DNA of 64,000 nt from contig NZ_JMJJ01000010.1 in assembly GCF_000710035.2 (NCBI RefSeq), forward strand, positions 248,001 through 312,000. The letters run 5' to 3'. Positions 52,174-62,094 of the stretch are shown piece after piece; position 1 is the first letter of the stretch, and each line of letters begins with the position of its first letter. Origin of the DNA: Pantoea ananatis LMG 2665. Lineage in GTDB: Bacteria; Pseudomonadota; Gammaproteobacteria; Enterobacterales; Enterobacteriaceae. The notes below the pieces were generated by a model. The model saw only the letters and a list, made by a program, of their open reading frames with translations. It was not told where the DNA came from and did not search any database. The position numbers and the translations under genes were made by a program.

Positions 52174-52698
52174 GTGTTCCAGCGGTTATCTGCCAGTTTA
52201 GTCAAAAACGGCCATAAAATCCTTAGCTTACCTGCAACACTTGCTCCCTTCATATTGAAGAAGCAGCTCTTGCAACAACTCTTAAACTGGCAATTTCGTC
52301 ATGTTTTAGCCGAAGGTGAGTTAGACTTTCTTCAGGGACGCTTTTTGGGGATTGAGATTAGCGATATTAATCTCACGTGGATCACCACGCTGGAAGGCGG
52401 CCAACTGAGGGTGTTGCAGCATGCCGAAGCAGATGTCTGGTTCCGGGGCAACGCCAATGATTTGTTGCTGGTAGCAGCACGCAAAGCGGATCCTGATATG
52501 CTTTTCTTTCAGCGCCGACTGCTGATCGAAGGGGATACGGAACTGGGACTGGAGGTTAAGAACGTAATGGATGCAATTGAACTCAACACCATGCCCAAGG
52601 GGTTACGTACCGCCATTCAACAGATGGCCGCAATCGTGGAGACAACAATGCAACAGGACGCGAAAGCCGCACAGGCACGCGCGGGTGTCTCATGTTAA
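52174..52698 (+). CDS. ubiT: UbiT, SCP2-domain accessory protein for anaerobic ubiquinone synthesis
   Basis: UbiT (YhbT) binds hydrophobic ubiquinone intermediates through an SCP2 lipid-binding domain and is required for the UbiUV pathway. A GTG at 52174 preceded by AGGAG (8 bp) gives 174 residues, equal to E. coli UbiT (FQRLSASLVKNG aligns with its start). An ATG at 52123 has an even stronger AAAGGAGG and would add 17 residues; the choice is not settled. Typical segments are KRQ-like KKQLLQQLLNWQFRHVL and LFFQRRLLIEGDTELGLEVK. It overlaps yhbS by 7 bp. Confidence 0.94.
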   Translation: MFQRLSASLVKNGHKILSLPATLAPFILKKQLLQQLLNWQFRHVLAEGELDFLQGRFLGIEISDINLTWITTLEGGQLRVLQHAEADVWFRGNANDLLLVAARKADPDMLFFQRRLLIEGDTELGLEVKNVMDAIELNTMPKGLRTAIQQMAAIVETTMQQDAKAAQARAGVSC

Positions 52699-53198
52699 TA
52701 CGCACAGAAATTGGCGTGGATGCCGCCGGTATCGATGCATTACTGCGACGCTGTTTTCCCACCTCAGCCGAAGCCGAGCTGACTCAGGCCCTGCGTGAAG
52801 ACGGGCTGCTAACGCTGGGCGTCGTCGCCACAGACGATGAAGGGCAGGTGCTGGGCTATGCCGCCTTCAGCCCGGTTACCCTGCAGGGGGAAGATCGCAA
52901 CTGGGTCGGACTGGCTCCGCTGGCCGTGGATGAAAGCCTGCGTGGTCAGGGCATAGCGAAACAGTTGGTCTACGAAGGTCTGGATACGCTGAATGAGTTT
53001 GGCTACAGCGCCGTTGTGGTAAGGGGCGATCCCGCATTGTATAGCCACCTGGGTTTCGAGCCCGCAGCACGGCATGGATTGCACTGCCGCTGGCCGGATA
53101 GCGAAGCCTCTTTCCTGGTGTACCCTCTGGCAGACAACGCGTTTGACGGGGCCGAAGGGCGCATTGAGTATTCCGCGCCTTTTAATCCACTGCGCTGA
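52692..53198 (+). CDS. yhbS: YhbS, GNAT-family N-acetyltransferase
   Basis: This is a GNAT-fold protein of 168 residues matching E. coli YhbS. The acetyl-CoA pyrophosphate loop is [11 protein letters not shown], preceded by the beta-4 [15 protein letters not shown]; the C-terminal [14 protein letters not shown] is the usual second part of the fold. The substrate is not known. It overlaps ubiT by 7 bp in the same direction and its end overlaps the convergent yhbQ by 17 bp. Confidence 0.94.
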   Translation: MLIRTEIGVDAAGIDALLRRCFPTSAEAELTQALREDGLLTLGVVATDDEGQVLGYAAFSPVTLQGEDRNWVGLAPLAVDESLRGQGIAKQLVYEGLDTLNEFGYSAVVVRGDPALYSHLGFEPAARHGLHCRWPDSEASFLVYPLADNAFDGAEGRIEYSAPFNPLR

Positions 53199-53469
53199 GC
53201 CAGGCGGTAAGGCTTACGGGTTGCTCGGCAACCAACTGTAGTTTTCGTTGACGGGTCAGTTGCTTAACCTGGTACTCCAGCGCGGAAGCCTGCGACCGGT
53301 CGCCCGCCGCGCAGGCATAGACCAGCGCCAATGGGCCCTTACCGCGCAGGGCCCGGGCCCCGCGCCCACAGGCATGTTGTCCAAGGCGGCGCGCAACGTC
53401 GGTTGTGATGCCGGTATACAGCATGCCTGCGGCCGTTTGTATCAGGTAAAGTTGCCAGTGCTGACTCAT
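53182..53469 (-). CDS. yhbQ: YhbQ, GIY-YIG domain protein
   Basis: A 95-residue stand-alone GIY-YIG nuclease-fold domain, resembling E. coli YhbQ (100 residues). The motif is [20 protein letters not shown], with the conserved Arg in [19 protein letters not shown] and the later Glu in [14 protein letters not shown]. Biological role is uncertain; nuclease activity is a family property. It converges with yhbS (17-bp overlap of coding ends) and starts 82 bp from the divergent yhbP. Confidence 0.93.
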   Translation of the reverse strand: MSQHWQLYLIQTAAGMLYTGITTDVARRLGQHACGRGARALRGKGPLALVYACAAGDRSQASALEYQVKQLTRQRKLQLVAEQPVSLTAWLSAVD

Positions 53470-53551
53470 AATGTGTTCCAGAAATGCCCGCCCGGCAGTG
53501 TAGCGCGCTTCTTTGCGCCGTGCTATCCGTCGCCCTTACCCGGAGTTGATT

Positions 53552-53980
53552 GTGTCTGACCTTGCCCATCTTGTTCGCTACCTGAAAAAGCAGCATGTGC
53601 TGTCCCTGTGCTGCTGTGCTGACGATGATCTGTGGTGTGCAAACTGCTACTACGTGTTTGATGAATTACGCATGGCTTTCTGGCTCATGACGGAGTCGGA
53701 TACGCGCCATGGCCTGTTAGCAATGAAAAATAACCGCGTGGCGGGGACAATCAATGGACAGCCGAAGACGGTACTGCTGATAAAAGGCGTGCAGTATCGG
53801 GGTCATATCCGGCCGCTCAGCGAAGAAGACGCGTCTGAGGCGCGCACCGCGTACCAACGTCGCTTCCCGGTTTCGCGCAAGGTTTCTGCGCCCCTGTGGG
53901 AAATTACGCTTGATGAGCTGAAAATGACCGACAATGCGCTGGGTTTCGGCAAAAAAATTGTCTGGCAACGCGAGGCGTAA
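53552..53980 (+). CDS. yhbP: YhbP, PNPOx-like flavin-fold protein
   Basis: The 142-residue protein matches E. coli YhbP (147 residues), a UPF0306 member with a pyridoxamine-phosphate-oxidase-like split barrel; function unknown. I place the start at GTG 53552, preceded by GGAG, instead of the in-frame upstream start. Conserved parts are KKQHVLSLCCCADDDLWCAN, GTINGQPKTVLLIKGVQ and FGKKIVW near the end. An unusual CCC run (residues 20-22 or so) replaces a single Cys region of the E. coli protein. Confidence 0.9.
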   Translation: MSDLAHLVRYLKKQHVLSLCCCADDDLWCANCYYVFDELRMAFWLMTESDTRHGLLAMKNNRVAGTINGQPKTVLLIKGVQYRGHIRPLSEEDASEARTAYQRRFPVSRKVSAPLWEITLDELKMTDNALGFGKKIVWQREA

Positions 53981-54019
53981 ATGAAGCGCCCCCTTCCTGG
54001 CGGAAAAGGGCGTGGGCCG

Positions 54020-54541
54020 TTACAGTGCCTGCAGAATACGCAGGGACTCACGGTTAAAGGCAGGCAGATCCGCCGGCGTACGGCTGGTGACCAGCTTGTC
54101 ACCGTCAACCACCACTTCCTCATCACGGAAGTCGGCACCCGCATTGATCAGGTCGATCGCAATGGCCTTCACGCTGGTCATTTTACGACCGCGAACGCCG
54201 TTGGCGCTGATCAGCAGTTGTGGCCCGTGGCAGATAGCAAAGATGGGTTTGCCGCTGGCCACAAAGTCTTTGGTAAAGGCAACAAAGCGGTCGTCACCGC
54301 GCAGCGCATCCGGCGAGTGTCCACCCGGTAGCAGCAGTGCGTCGAATTCCGCCGGGCTAACGTCGTCGATGCTGCGATCGATGGCGACTTCAGCATCGCC
54401 CTGTTTGCCCTTCACGGTTTTACCCGCCTGTTCCTCAATGGTAACCACCTCATAGCCTGCACGTTTGTAGACTTCGGCTGGCGAGGTAAACTCAGAGTCT
54501 TCAAATTCATCGGTGATCAGAACCGCAATTCTGGTGCTCAT
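54020..54541 (-). CDS. yhbO: PfpI/DJ-1 family protein, YhbO type
   Basis: This 173-residue protein is close to E. coli YhbO (172), linked to general stress resistance and reported as a protein/nucleotide deglycase of the DJ-1 superfamily (the deglycase assignment is debated). The nucleophile is Cys104 in FAICHGPQLL, with the partner Glu in ITDEFEDSEF and the LLPGGHSPD loop intact. It is divergent from yraR and converges with yhbP, 39 bp between their stops. Confidence 0.95.
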   Translation of the reverse strand: MSTRIAVLITDEFEDSEFTSPAEVYKRAGYEVVTIEEQAGKTVKGKQGDAEVAIDRSIDDVSPAEFDALLLPGGHSPDALRGDDRFVAFTKDFVASGKPIFAICHGPQLLISANGVRGRKMTSVKAIAIDLINAGADFRDEEVVVDGDKLVTSRTPADLPAFNRESLRILQAL

Positions 54542-54687
54542 CTATACTCTCCTTTAGGCATGTCAGGCGCATACTGCGCTATCCTGATGACCTGTTAAGC
54601 CTGGTTGTCGATTCTGAGAACGCAAGCCAGGCGGCTCACATTGGCCAGATTTTGCACGGCTGGCAGCGAAACAGGGAATATTCTGAG

Positions 54688-55323
54688 ATGAATCGTGTAT
54701 TACTGACGGGCGCAACCGGCTTAGTGGGATCCTGTCTGCTGCGTTTACTGATCGACGATCCGCGCGTGGATGAAATTATTGCGCCCAGCCGTCGTGCGCT
54801 TCCCGCAATGAACAAGGTCGTCAACCCTGTTGAAGCCGATCTCACGGATGTCCTGCGCCCGCTGGAGGCACCGCTGACGACGGTATTTTGCTGTCTTGGC
54901 ACCACGCGTAAGCAGGCGGGCAGTAAAGAGGCCTTTATTCACGTGGATTACACGCTGGTGGTGGACACCGCCCTGAACGCGTTACGTCTGGGGGCCAGAA
55001 AGATGCTGGTGGTCAGTGCGCACGGTGCTAACCGTCACTCCCCCTTTTTATACAATCGCGTGAAAGGTGAGATGGAAAATGCGCTGCGCCATCAGGCGTG
55101 GCCGAGCCTGACGGTGGTCCGGCCTTCGCTGTTGCTGGGTGAACGAAAAGATAAACGTCGGGGAGAAAGCCTGATGGCTCCGCTGTTCGCCTGGTTGCCA
55201 GGCAACTGGCGTGCCGTGTCGGCTCAGGACGTGGCTCGCTGCCTGCATCACCAGGCGTTTGCCGAAGAAAATACGGGGTTCACGCTGATCGAGTCCGGCG
55301 CGATCCCCCGTGTTTCAGCATAG
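54688..55323 (+). CDS. yraR: YraR, NAD(P)-binding SDR-like protein
   Basis: A 211-residue Rossmann-fold protein, equal in length to E. coli YraR, of the atypical short-chain dehydrogenase (oxidoreductase HTATIP2-like) type; substrate unknown. The dinucleotide motif is LLTGATGLVGSCLL, then VFCCLGTTRKQAGSKEAF and the active-site Tyr/Lys-like YNRVKGEME. The ATG at 54688 is used; the 12 codons upstream are not conserved. Its 3' end overlaps convergent nrdG by 9 bp, which is where E. coli gene order ends. Confidence 0.94.
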   Translation: MNRVLLTGATGLVGSCLLRLLIDDPRVDEIIAPSRRALPAMNKVVNPVEADLTDVLRPLEAPLTTVFCCLGTTRKQAGSKEAFIHVDYTLVVDTALNALRLGARKMLVVSAHGANRHSPFLYNRVKGEMENALRHQAWPSLTVVRPSLLLGERKDKRRGESLMAPLFAWLPGNWRAVSAQDVARCLHHQAFAEENTGFTLIESGAIPRVSA

Positions 55324-55778
55324 ATACCAGATTTTCTGATTTCGGCTGCCGCGCCACAGGAGCGTGGCATCGCGTTCTGCCTCTTCAAACCGCCCGTCAA
55401 TCACCACGTCTATCCAGGGCAGGATCGCGCGCTGTGCCGGGCTGAGTGCCTGCATGTCATAGCCGGTCCACAACCAGATATCTTTGCCTGCGCACGTCTG
55501 TTTTACCCGTTTCACTAACCGACGAACATGCGGCACGTTATGAGGATGCAGCGGATCGCCGCCGCTCAGCGATAAACCCTGACGCGGGATACGCGTATCC
55601 TGTAAATCCGCTAACAGCTGCTCCTCCATTTCCAGCGTAAACGGCACGCCGGAATCCAGCCGCCAGGTGCTCTGGTTGTAACAGCCGCGACACTGGTGCT
55701 CGCAGCCTGAGACAAACAGCGTACAGCGCGTGCCGGGCCCGTTCACGATATCCACATCGTAGTAACGATGGATGCGCA

Positions 55779-55782
<4 letters not shown>
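55315..55782 (-). CDS. nrdG: NrdG, radical-SAM activase of anaerobic ribonucleotide reductase
   Basis: NrdG uses SAM and a 4Fe-4S cluster to make the glycyl radical of NrdD. The 155 residues (E. coli 154) carry the CX3CX2C cluster as SGCEHQCRGCYN and the SAM-binding LSLSGGDPLHPHN. Its ATG overlaps the nrdD stop by 4 bp (ATGA), so the two are translated together. In E. coli nrdDG lies beside treBC; here it follows yraR. Confidence 0.97.
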
Positions 55783-57917
<2,135 letters not shown>

Positions 57918-57928
57918 TTTTTCTCCGT

Positions 57929-57976
57929 TAACTACATATGGGTGTGTTTTTGGATTTTAGACTCAACATGTAGTAA
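57929..57976 (-). promoter_or_regulatory. Tandem NrdR-box candidates upstream of nrdD
   Basis: On the minus strand TTACTACATGTTGAGT (57976-57961) fits the NrdR consensus aCACwAtATnTwGTGt at most positions; CACCCATATGTAGTTA (57944-57929) fits its right half. Their starts are 32 bp apart, the three-turn spacing typical of paired NrdR boxes. The proximal box lies just before the ribosome site. NrdR represses ribonucleotide reductase operons when dATP is high. Confidence 0.6.
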
Positions 57977-58001
57977 TTGCAGTGAATTAATCGGCTTGTT
58001 T

Positions 58002-58015
58002 TTGACCTGAAGCAA
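58002..58015. promoter_or_regulatory. FNR-type site upstream of nrdD
   Basis: TTGACCTGAAGCAA matches the FNR consensus TTGATnnnnATCAA at 8 of 10 positions with symmetrical changes. If it is a class II site centred at -41.5, nrdD transcription would start near 57967, within the distal NrdR box. The nearby divergent hexosaminidase gene starts 150 bp further on and could also be affected. Confidence 0.5.
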
Positions 58016-58164
58016 AGAAGCCTTGAACAAGAAGATAAAATCGACACTGAAAAAAAACAGACCCGAGATCGCCTTTTCCGGCGGGCGAATTTGCTTAGCG
58101 GAGCAAAATGACTTAACTCTGTTTATCGTTCTTTTTAGCCATTGACCCGCAGGGAGCCGTGCCA

Positions 58165-60540
58165 ATGCCGTTACGTCGAAATGTGCTGATCTGTTGTTGT
58201 GCGCTGACCTTTTCCGCCGCCGCCGATACGCTGCCGCTCATGCCGTGGCCACAGCAGGTTGAGCAACCTGCCCACGCAGGCTGGCTGACGCTCACCCCAC
58301 AGCTGACGCTACAGATTGTCGGGGACACGCTGCCCGGCGCCGAAACACGCTGGCTGTCGCGCATCGCTCGCCAAACCGGCTGGCCGCTGTTACCCGCCGA
58401 TCAGCCGGTTGAGCATCCCACAATTCGTATTGCCATCGCGCAGGCGGTCAACCCTGTCCCTCAGCCTGACAGCGACGAAAGTTACCAACTGGACGTCAAC
58501 CGCGACGGCGTGCTGCTGAAAGCCAACAGCCGCTTTGGCGCGATGCGCGGCATGGAAACGTTACTGCAGCTGATAGAAAACAGTGCCGAAGGTACCCGCA
58601 TTCCCTGGATAACGATTCACGATAAACCGCGCTTTGCCTGGCGCGGCATCCTTATCGACAGCGCCCGCCACTTTATGCCGGTCAGAACGCTGAAACGCCA
58701 GATCGATGGGATCGCGGCGGCGCGAATGAACGTGCTGCACTGGCATCTCACCGACGATCAGGGCTGGCGCTTTGCCTCCCTCCGCTATCCGCAACTGCAG
58801 CAGAAAGCCAGCGACGGGCTTTTCTATACTCAGGCGGAGATGCGTGAGGTGGTGCAGTATGCGGCTGAGCGTGGCGTGCGCGTGGTGCCGGAGATGGATA
58901 TACCCGGCCATGCCTCCGCGCTGGCGGTGGCGATGCCGGAACTGATCAGCGCGCCGGGTCCGTATCAGATGGAACGCGGGTGGGGCGTTTTCAAACCCTT
59001 GCTGGATCCCAGCAACGAACAGGTTTATCAGGTTATTGACGCGCTGGTGGGGGAAATGGCGACGATCTTCCCCGATCCCTACCTGCATATCGGCGGCGAT
59101 GAGGTGGATCCCAGCCAGTGGCAGGCATCCGCCGCTGTTCAGCAGTTTATGCGCGATCGTGGATTAGCCGATCCCCATGCGCTGCAGGCCTGGTTCAATC
59201 AGCGCGTTGAGAAAATCCTCGAAAAACACCAGCGGCGCATGGTGGGCTGGGATGAAATTGCCCATCCCGATCTGCCGCACAGCATTCTGATTCAGTCCTG
59301 GCAGGGACAGGATGCACTGGGCACGGTAGCGAAAAACGGCTATCGCGGCATTCTGTCCACGGGTTTTTATCTCGATCAGCCTCAGCCGGCCAGCTATCAC
59401 TATCGCAACGAAATCTATCCTCAGGGCCTTAACGGCAAAGATGTGGTGCAGTCGGGCGAACAGGCTCAGAGCTGGTCCTTTACCATGCCGCGGTTAAAAG
59501 GCAGCCCGGTAACGGGGAGTTTCACCCTGATTAAAGGCAGCAACGGCTGGCGCGGTTTTATCGACTTTGCCGGAAAATCGCGTCGTCTGGTGAACGCCAT
59601 CGACTGGCTTTCGGCGAACCGGCTGACGTTCACGGTGGATACCTGGATGGGACCGTTCAAACCGGTCGTCACCCTGGCGAACAATCAACTGAGCGGATAC
59701 ATGCTGGTGGGTAACGTCCGTTACGCGGCCGAAGGGCAGCGGCTCGACGCGGTGCCCAGGGGGATTCAGCCTGTGCTGCCGGATGCGCGCCAGATGCAGC
59801 AAAACCTGCTGGGCGGTGAGGCCGCGCTGTGGGCCGAAAACGTCAACAGCGCGATTATTGATACCAAACTCTGGCCGCGTGCGTTTGTGGTGGCGGAGCG
59901 GTTATGGTCAGCCCAGGATGTCACCGATCCCGACAGCATGTACCAGCGGCTGGCGGCAATGGACCGCTGGACGACCGTATCGGTGGGGCTGCAGCAGCAT
60001 TATCAGGCAGACCGACAGATGACGCGGCTTGCAAACAGCACGGATATTCAGCCGCTGCGCGTGCTGGCTCAGGCGCTGGAACCGGCCCAGTATTACACTC
60101 GACAGCATCTCAAGTTTCAGGCCGGGCATTACAACTACTTTGAGCCGCTGAACCGGCTGGCCGATGTTTTACCGGCAGAAAGCGACGCCGTCAGAACACT
60201 GGATAAGCAGGTGGTCGCGCTGGTTGAAGACAGAAGCAACGTGGCGGCTGCCGCAGCTATTCGCTCTCAACTCCAACGCTGGCACGATAACGCTGCTCAG
60301 GTTGCGCCATTACTCAACGGCAGCGCGCCACTTAAGGCGCTGGAAAGCAGCGCGAAACAGGTGGATGAGCTGAGCGTCATGGGCATCAACATGGTGAATG
60401 CCTATGTCCGTAACCAGGCGTTTGGGGCCAGCGAAATGGCGCAGATGCATGCGAAGCTGGATGCGGCGGCACAGGTGCAGGACGAAACCGTCATCGCCCT
60501 TGTCAGGCCTCTTGAGGCCCTCCTCCGCGCCTTCAAATGA
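58165..60540 (+). CDS. Periplasmic GH20 beta-N-acetylhexosaminidase
   Basis: The 791-residue precursor has a signal peptide (MPLRRNVLICCCALTFSAAA) and so should act in the periplasm or outside, releasing terminal GlcNAc or GalNAc from oligosaccharides such as chitin fragments. An N-terminal GH20b domain is followed by the barrel from about 155 (FAWRGILIDSARHFMPV, NVLHWHLTDDQGWR). The catalytic pair is Asp312-Glu313 in HIGGDEVDP, as required for substrate-assisted catalysis. A beta-rich insert of about 130 residues (near 430-540, containing SFTLIKGSNGWRGFIDFAGK) interrupts the barrel before WPRAFVVAERLWS. The start at 58165 follows AGGGAG. No chitin transport or regulatory genes lie alongside. 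Confidence 0.93.
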   Translation: MPLRRNVLICCCALTFSAAADTLPLMPWPQQVEQPAHAGWLTLTPQLTLQIVGDTLPGAETRWLSRIARQTGWPLLPADQPVEHPTIRIAIAQAVNPVPQPDSDESYQLDVNRDGVLLKANSRFGAMRGMETLLQLIENSAEGTRIPWITIHDKPRFAWRGILIDSARHFMPVRTLKRQIDGIAAARMNVLHWHLTDDQGWRFASLRYPQLQQKASDGLFYTQAEMREVVQYAAERGVRVVPEMDIPGHASALAVAMPELISAPGPYQMERGWGVFKPLLDPSNEQVYQVIDALVGEMATIFPDPYLHIGGDEVDPSQWQASAAVQQFMRDRGLADPHALQAWFNQRVEKILEKHQRRMVGWDEIAHPDLPHSILIQSWQGQDALGTVAKNGYRGILSTGFYLDQPQPASYHYRNEIYPQGLNGKDVVQSGEQAQSWSFTMPRLKGSPVTGSFTLIKGSNGWRGFIDFAGKSRRLVNAIDWLSANRLTFTVDTWMGPFKPVVTLANNQLSGYMLVGNVRYAAEGQRLDAVPRGIQPVLPDARQMQQNLLGGEAALWAENVNSAIIDTKLWPRAFVVAERLWSAQDVTDPDSMYQRLAAMDRWTTVSVGLQQHYQADRQMTRLANSTDIQPLRVLAQALEPAQYYTRQHLKFQAGHYNYFEPLNRLADVLPAESDAVRTLDKQVVALVEDRSNVAAAAAIRSQLQRWHDNAAQVAPLLNGSAPLKALESSAKQVDELSVMGINMVNAYVRNQAFGASEMAQMHAKLDAAAQVQDETVIALVRPLEALLRAFK

Positions 60541-60713
60541 ATAAGCGGGTGTCCTTCGCGCCGCAGGTGTCCTTGGCCGCAGCTCATCACCCCAGCCAAT
60601 AAGCGGGCGTCCTTCGCGCCGCAGGTGACCTTTGCCGCTGCTCATCACCCCAGCCAATAAGCTGGCGTCCTTCGCGCCGCAGGTGCGTTGGCCGCGGCTC
60701 ATCACCCCGGTCA
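60541..60713. repeat. Three tandem copies of a 58-bp repeat
   Basis: Units begin at 60541, 60599 and 60657 with ATAAGC(G/T)GG, share TCCTTCGCGCCGCAGGTG and end in CTCATCACCCC. They differ by a few substitutions, and the third is 1-2 bp shorter. The array starts directly after the hexosaminidase stop codon and passes into a palindrome. It is non-coding as far as I can judge. Confidence 0.9.
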
Positions 60714-60740
60714 CTTACTGCAGTAAGCTCCCGGGGATGA
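60699..60740. repeat. Large imperfect palindrome closing the repeat array
   Basis: The arms are centred on CTG|CAG at 60720/60721: TCATCACCCCGG...CTTACTG against CAGTAAG...CCGGGGATGA. Most of about 20 positions per arm pair, with a perfect 14-bp centre CTTACTGCAGTAAG. Its left outer part (CTCATCACCCC) is the end of each 58-bp unit. The shape recalls REP/ERIC-like intergenic elements and could also terminate transcription from both convergent genes. Confidence 0.8.
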
Positions 60741-60902
60741 CTCACCTTGCCGCCTTCCTGCAACACGAATGCCACCGGCTTATTCCGCAGAAGATGAGGG
60801 ATGGAAAAGACATACGGAACAATGGCCTGAAGCTGATTCGGCGGATGGGTTTCCAGGGGGAGATTATGCCGCGCTGTGCGTCGCGGCAAGGCAAGGATCA
60901 AC
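60741..60902. other. Remainder of the hexA-type/galR convergent intergenic region
   Basis: This 160-bp stretch contains CTTGCCGCCTTCCTGCAACAC, quoted only up to CTTGCCGCCTTCCTGCAAC, which resembles the flank of intergenic repeats seen in related enterics (from memory, unverified). No gene or clear terminator for galR is visible. Confidence 0.35.
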
Positions 60903-61913
60903 TCAGGATGAGGTCGCCGGGCCGCCGACTGAATGACGGCGGACCAGCGTGGGACTGAACATATTGGTCACTTCCGGCAGCGGCTGTTGATGTGCCAGCG
61001 CCAGAGCCAGTTCAGCGGCCTGCTGCGCCATGGTGACAATCGGGTAACGCACCGTGGTTAAGCGAGGCCGAACGTAGCGGGAAACCAGCACGTCATCAAA
61101 GCCGATGAGTGACATCTCTTCAGGTACCTGCACGCCGTTGTCGCTCAGCACCGCCAGGGCACCAGCGGCCATGGAGTCGTTGTAGCAGGCCACGGCGCTG
61201 AAGTTTTTACCGCGCCCCAGCAACTCCGTCATCGCCTGCTCGCCGCCGACTTCGTCCGGCTCGCCCCAGGCGACCAGCCGATCGTTGCAGGGCAGGCCGT
61301 GCTCCTGTAGCGCGTCGTAATAACCCTGCAGGCGATCCTCCGCATCGGAAATCGTGTGAGTGGAGCAGATAAACGCAATATTCTGATGGCCCAGTTGAAT
61401 CAGATGGCGCGTCGCCAGCCAGGCGCCGTAGCGGTCGTCCAGCGCGATGCAGCGCTTTTCAAAACCCTTCAGCAGACGGTTCAGTAAGACCATGCCCGGC
61501 ATCTGCTTCATCAACACTTCCAGCTCGCTGTCGGGGATTTTCTTGGCGTGCACCACCAGCGCCGCGCAGCGATGGCGCATCAGCTGCTCAATAGCCTGCC
61601 GCTCTTTTTGCTCATTATGGTAACCGTTACCAATCAGCAGAAAGTTGCCTGTCTGGCCCGCTACTTCATCAACGGCTTTCACCATCGCGCCAAAAAACGG
61701 ATCGGAAACATCCCCGACCACCAGCCCCAGCGTTTCAGTGGACTGCTGCGCCAGCGCCCGTGCATTGGCGTTTGGATGATACTGCAGCGACTCCATCGCC
61801 TGGCTGACCGCCTGGCGTGAACTGTCACTGGCTTTAGGCGAATTGTTGATGACGCGGGAAACCGTGGCGACGGAAACTCCCGCCAACCGGGCAACATCCT
61901 TAATGGTGGCCAT
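60903..61913 (-). CDS. galR: GalR, LacI-family galactose repressor
   Basis: The protein is GalR rather than GalS: MATIKDVARLAGVSVATVSR and RYGAWLATRHLIQ, ISLIGFDDVLVSRYVRPRLT and SPTLVRRHSV match E. coli GalR almost exactly. With the start at 61913 it has 336 residues. The N-terminal helix-turn-helix (4-26) with hinge helix (NANARALA) is followed by the periplasmic-binding-protein-like effector domain that senses galactose. The frame runs 32 codons further upstream but crosses an operator-like site. In E. coli galR is beside lysA; here its neighbours are a hexosaminidase and an oxidoreductase. It normally controls galETKM, galP and mgl. Confidence 0.96.
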   Translation of the reverse strand: MATIKDVARLAGVSVATVSRVINNSPKASDSSRQAVSQAMESLQYHPNANARALAQQSTETLGLVVGDVSDPFFGAMVKAVDEVAGQTGNFLLIGNGYHNEQKERQAIEQLMRHRCAALVVHAKKIPDSELEVLMKQMPGMVLLNRLLKGFEKRCIALDDRYGAWLATRHLIQLGHQNIAFICSTHTISDAEDRLQGYYDALQEHGLPCNDRLVAWGEPDEVGGEQAMTELLGRGKNFSAVACYNDSMAAGALAVLSDNGVQVPEEMSLIGFDDVLVSRYVRPRLTTVRYPIVTMAQQAAELALALAHQQPLPEVTNMFSPTLVRRHSVGGPATSS

Positions 61914-61929
61914 GCGATTACCTGATTTT

Positions 61930-61945
61930 GGGGAAACGTTTACAC
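61930..61945. promoter_or_regulatory. GalR/GalS-type operator upstream of galR
   Basis: Read on the minus strand GTGTAAACGTTTCCCC matches the consensus GTGKAANCGNTTNCAC with a single mismatch and is close to the E. coli external gal operator. It ends 17 bp before the galR start, so autoregulation of galR is likely; the divergent oxidoreductase gene starts about 150 bp away. Confidence 0.75.
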
Positions 61946-62094
61946 ATCGCACCAGTGTTACGGAAAAGCGGGCGCACATCAAGACAACAGAATGCCAGCG
62001 CTGTCGCAAACAGGGTAAAATCAGACGGTTGGTGATGCCTTCTGTTCAGGTTGCGGCCCATGCTATGCTGCTGATCCCAACACCTGCCATAGCG

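Noticed and set aside
60541-60713. Regular repeats resembling a CRISPR array
   Set aside because: The units are contiguous 58-bp tandem copies without unique spacers of even length, and no cas gene is present.
60310-60714. 134-codon minus-strand frame covering the repeat array
   Set aside because: Its repetitive peptide is a by-product of the tandem repeat, and the first part lies antisense to the hexosaminidase gene.
61914-62009. 32-codon N-terminal extension of galR
   Set aside because: It would precede MATIKDVARLAG, which begins all GalR proteins, and would cross the operator.
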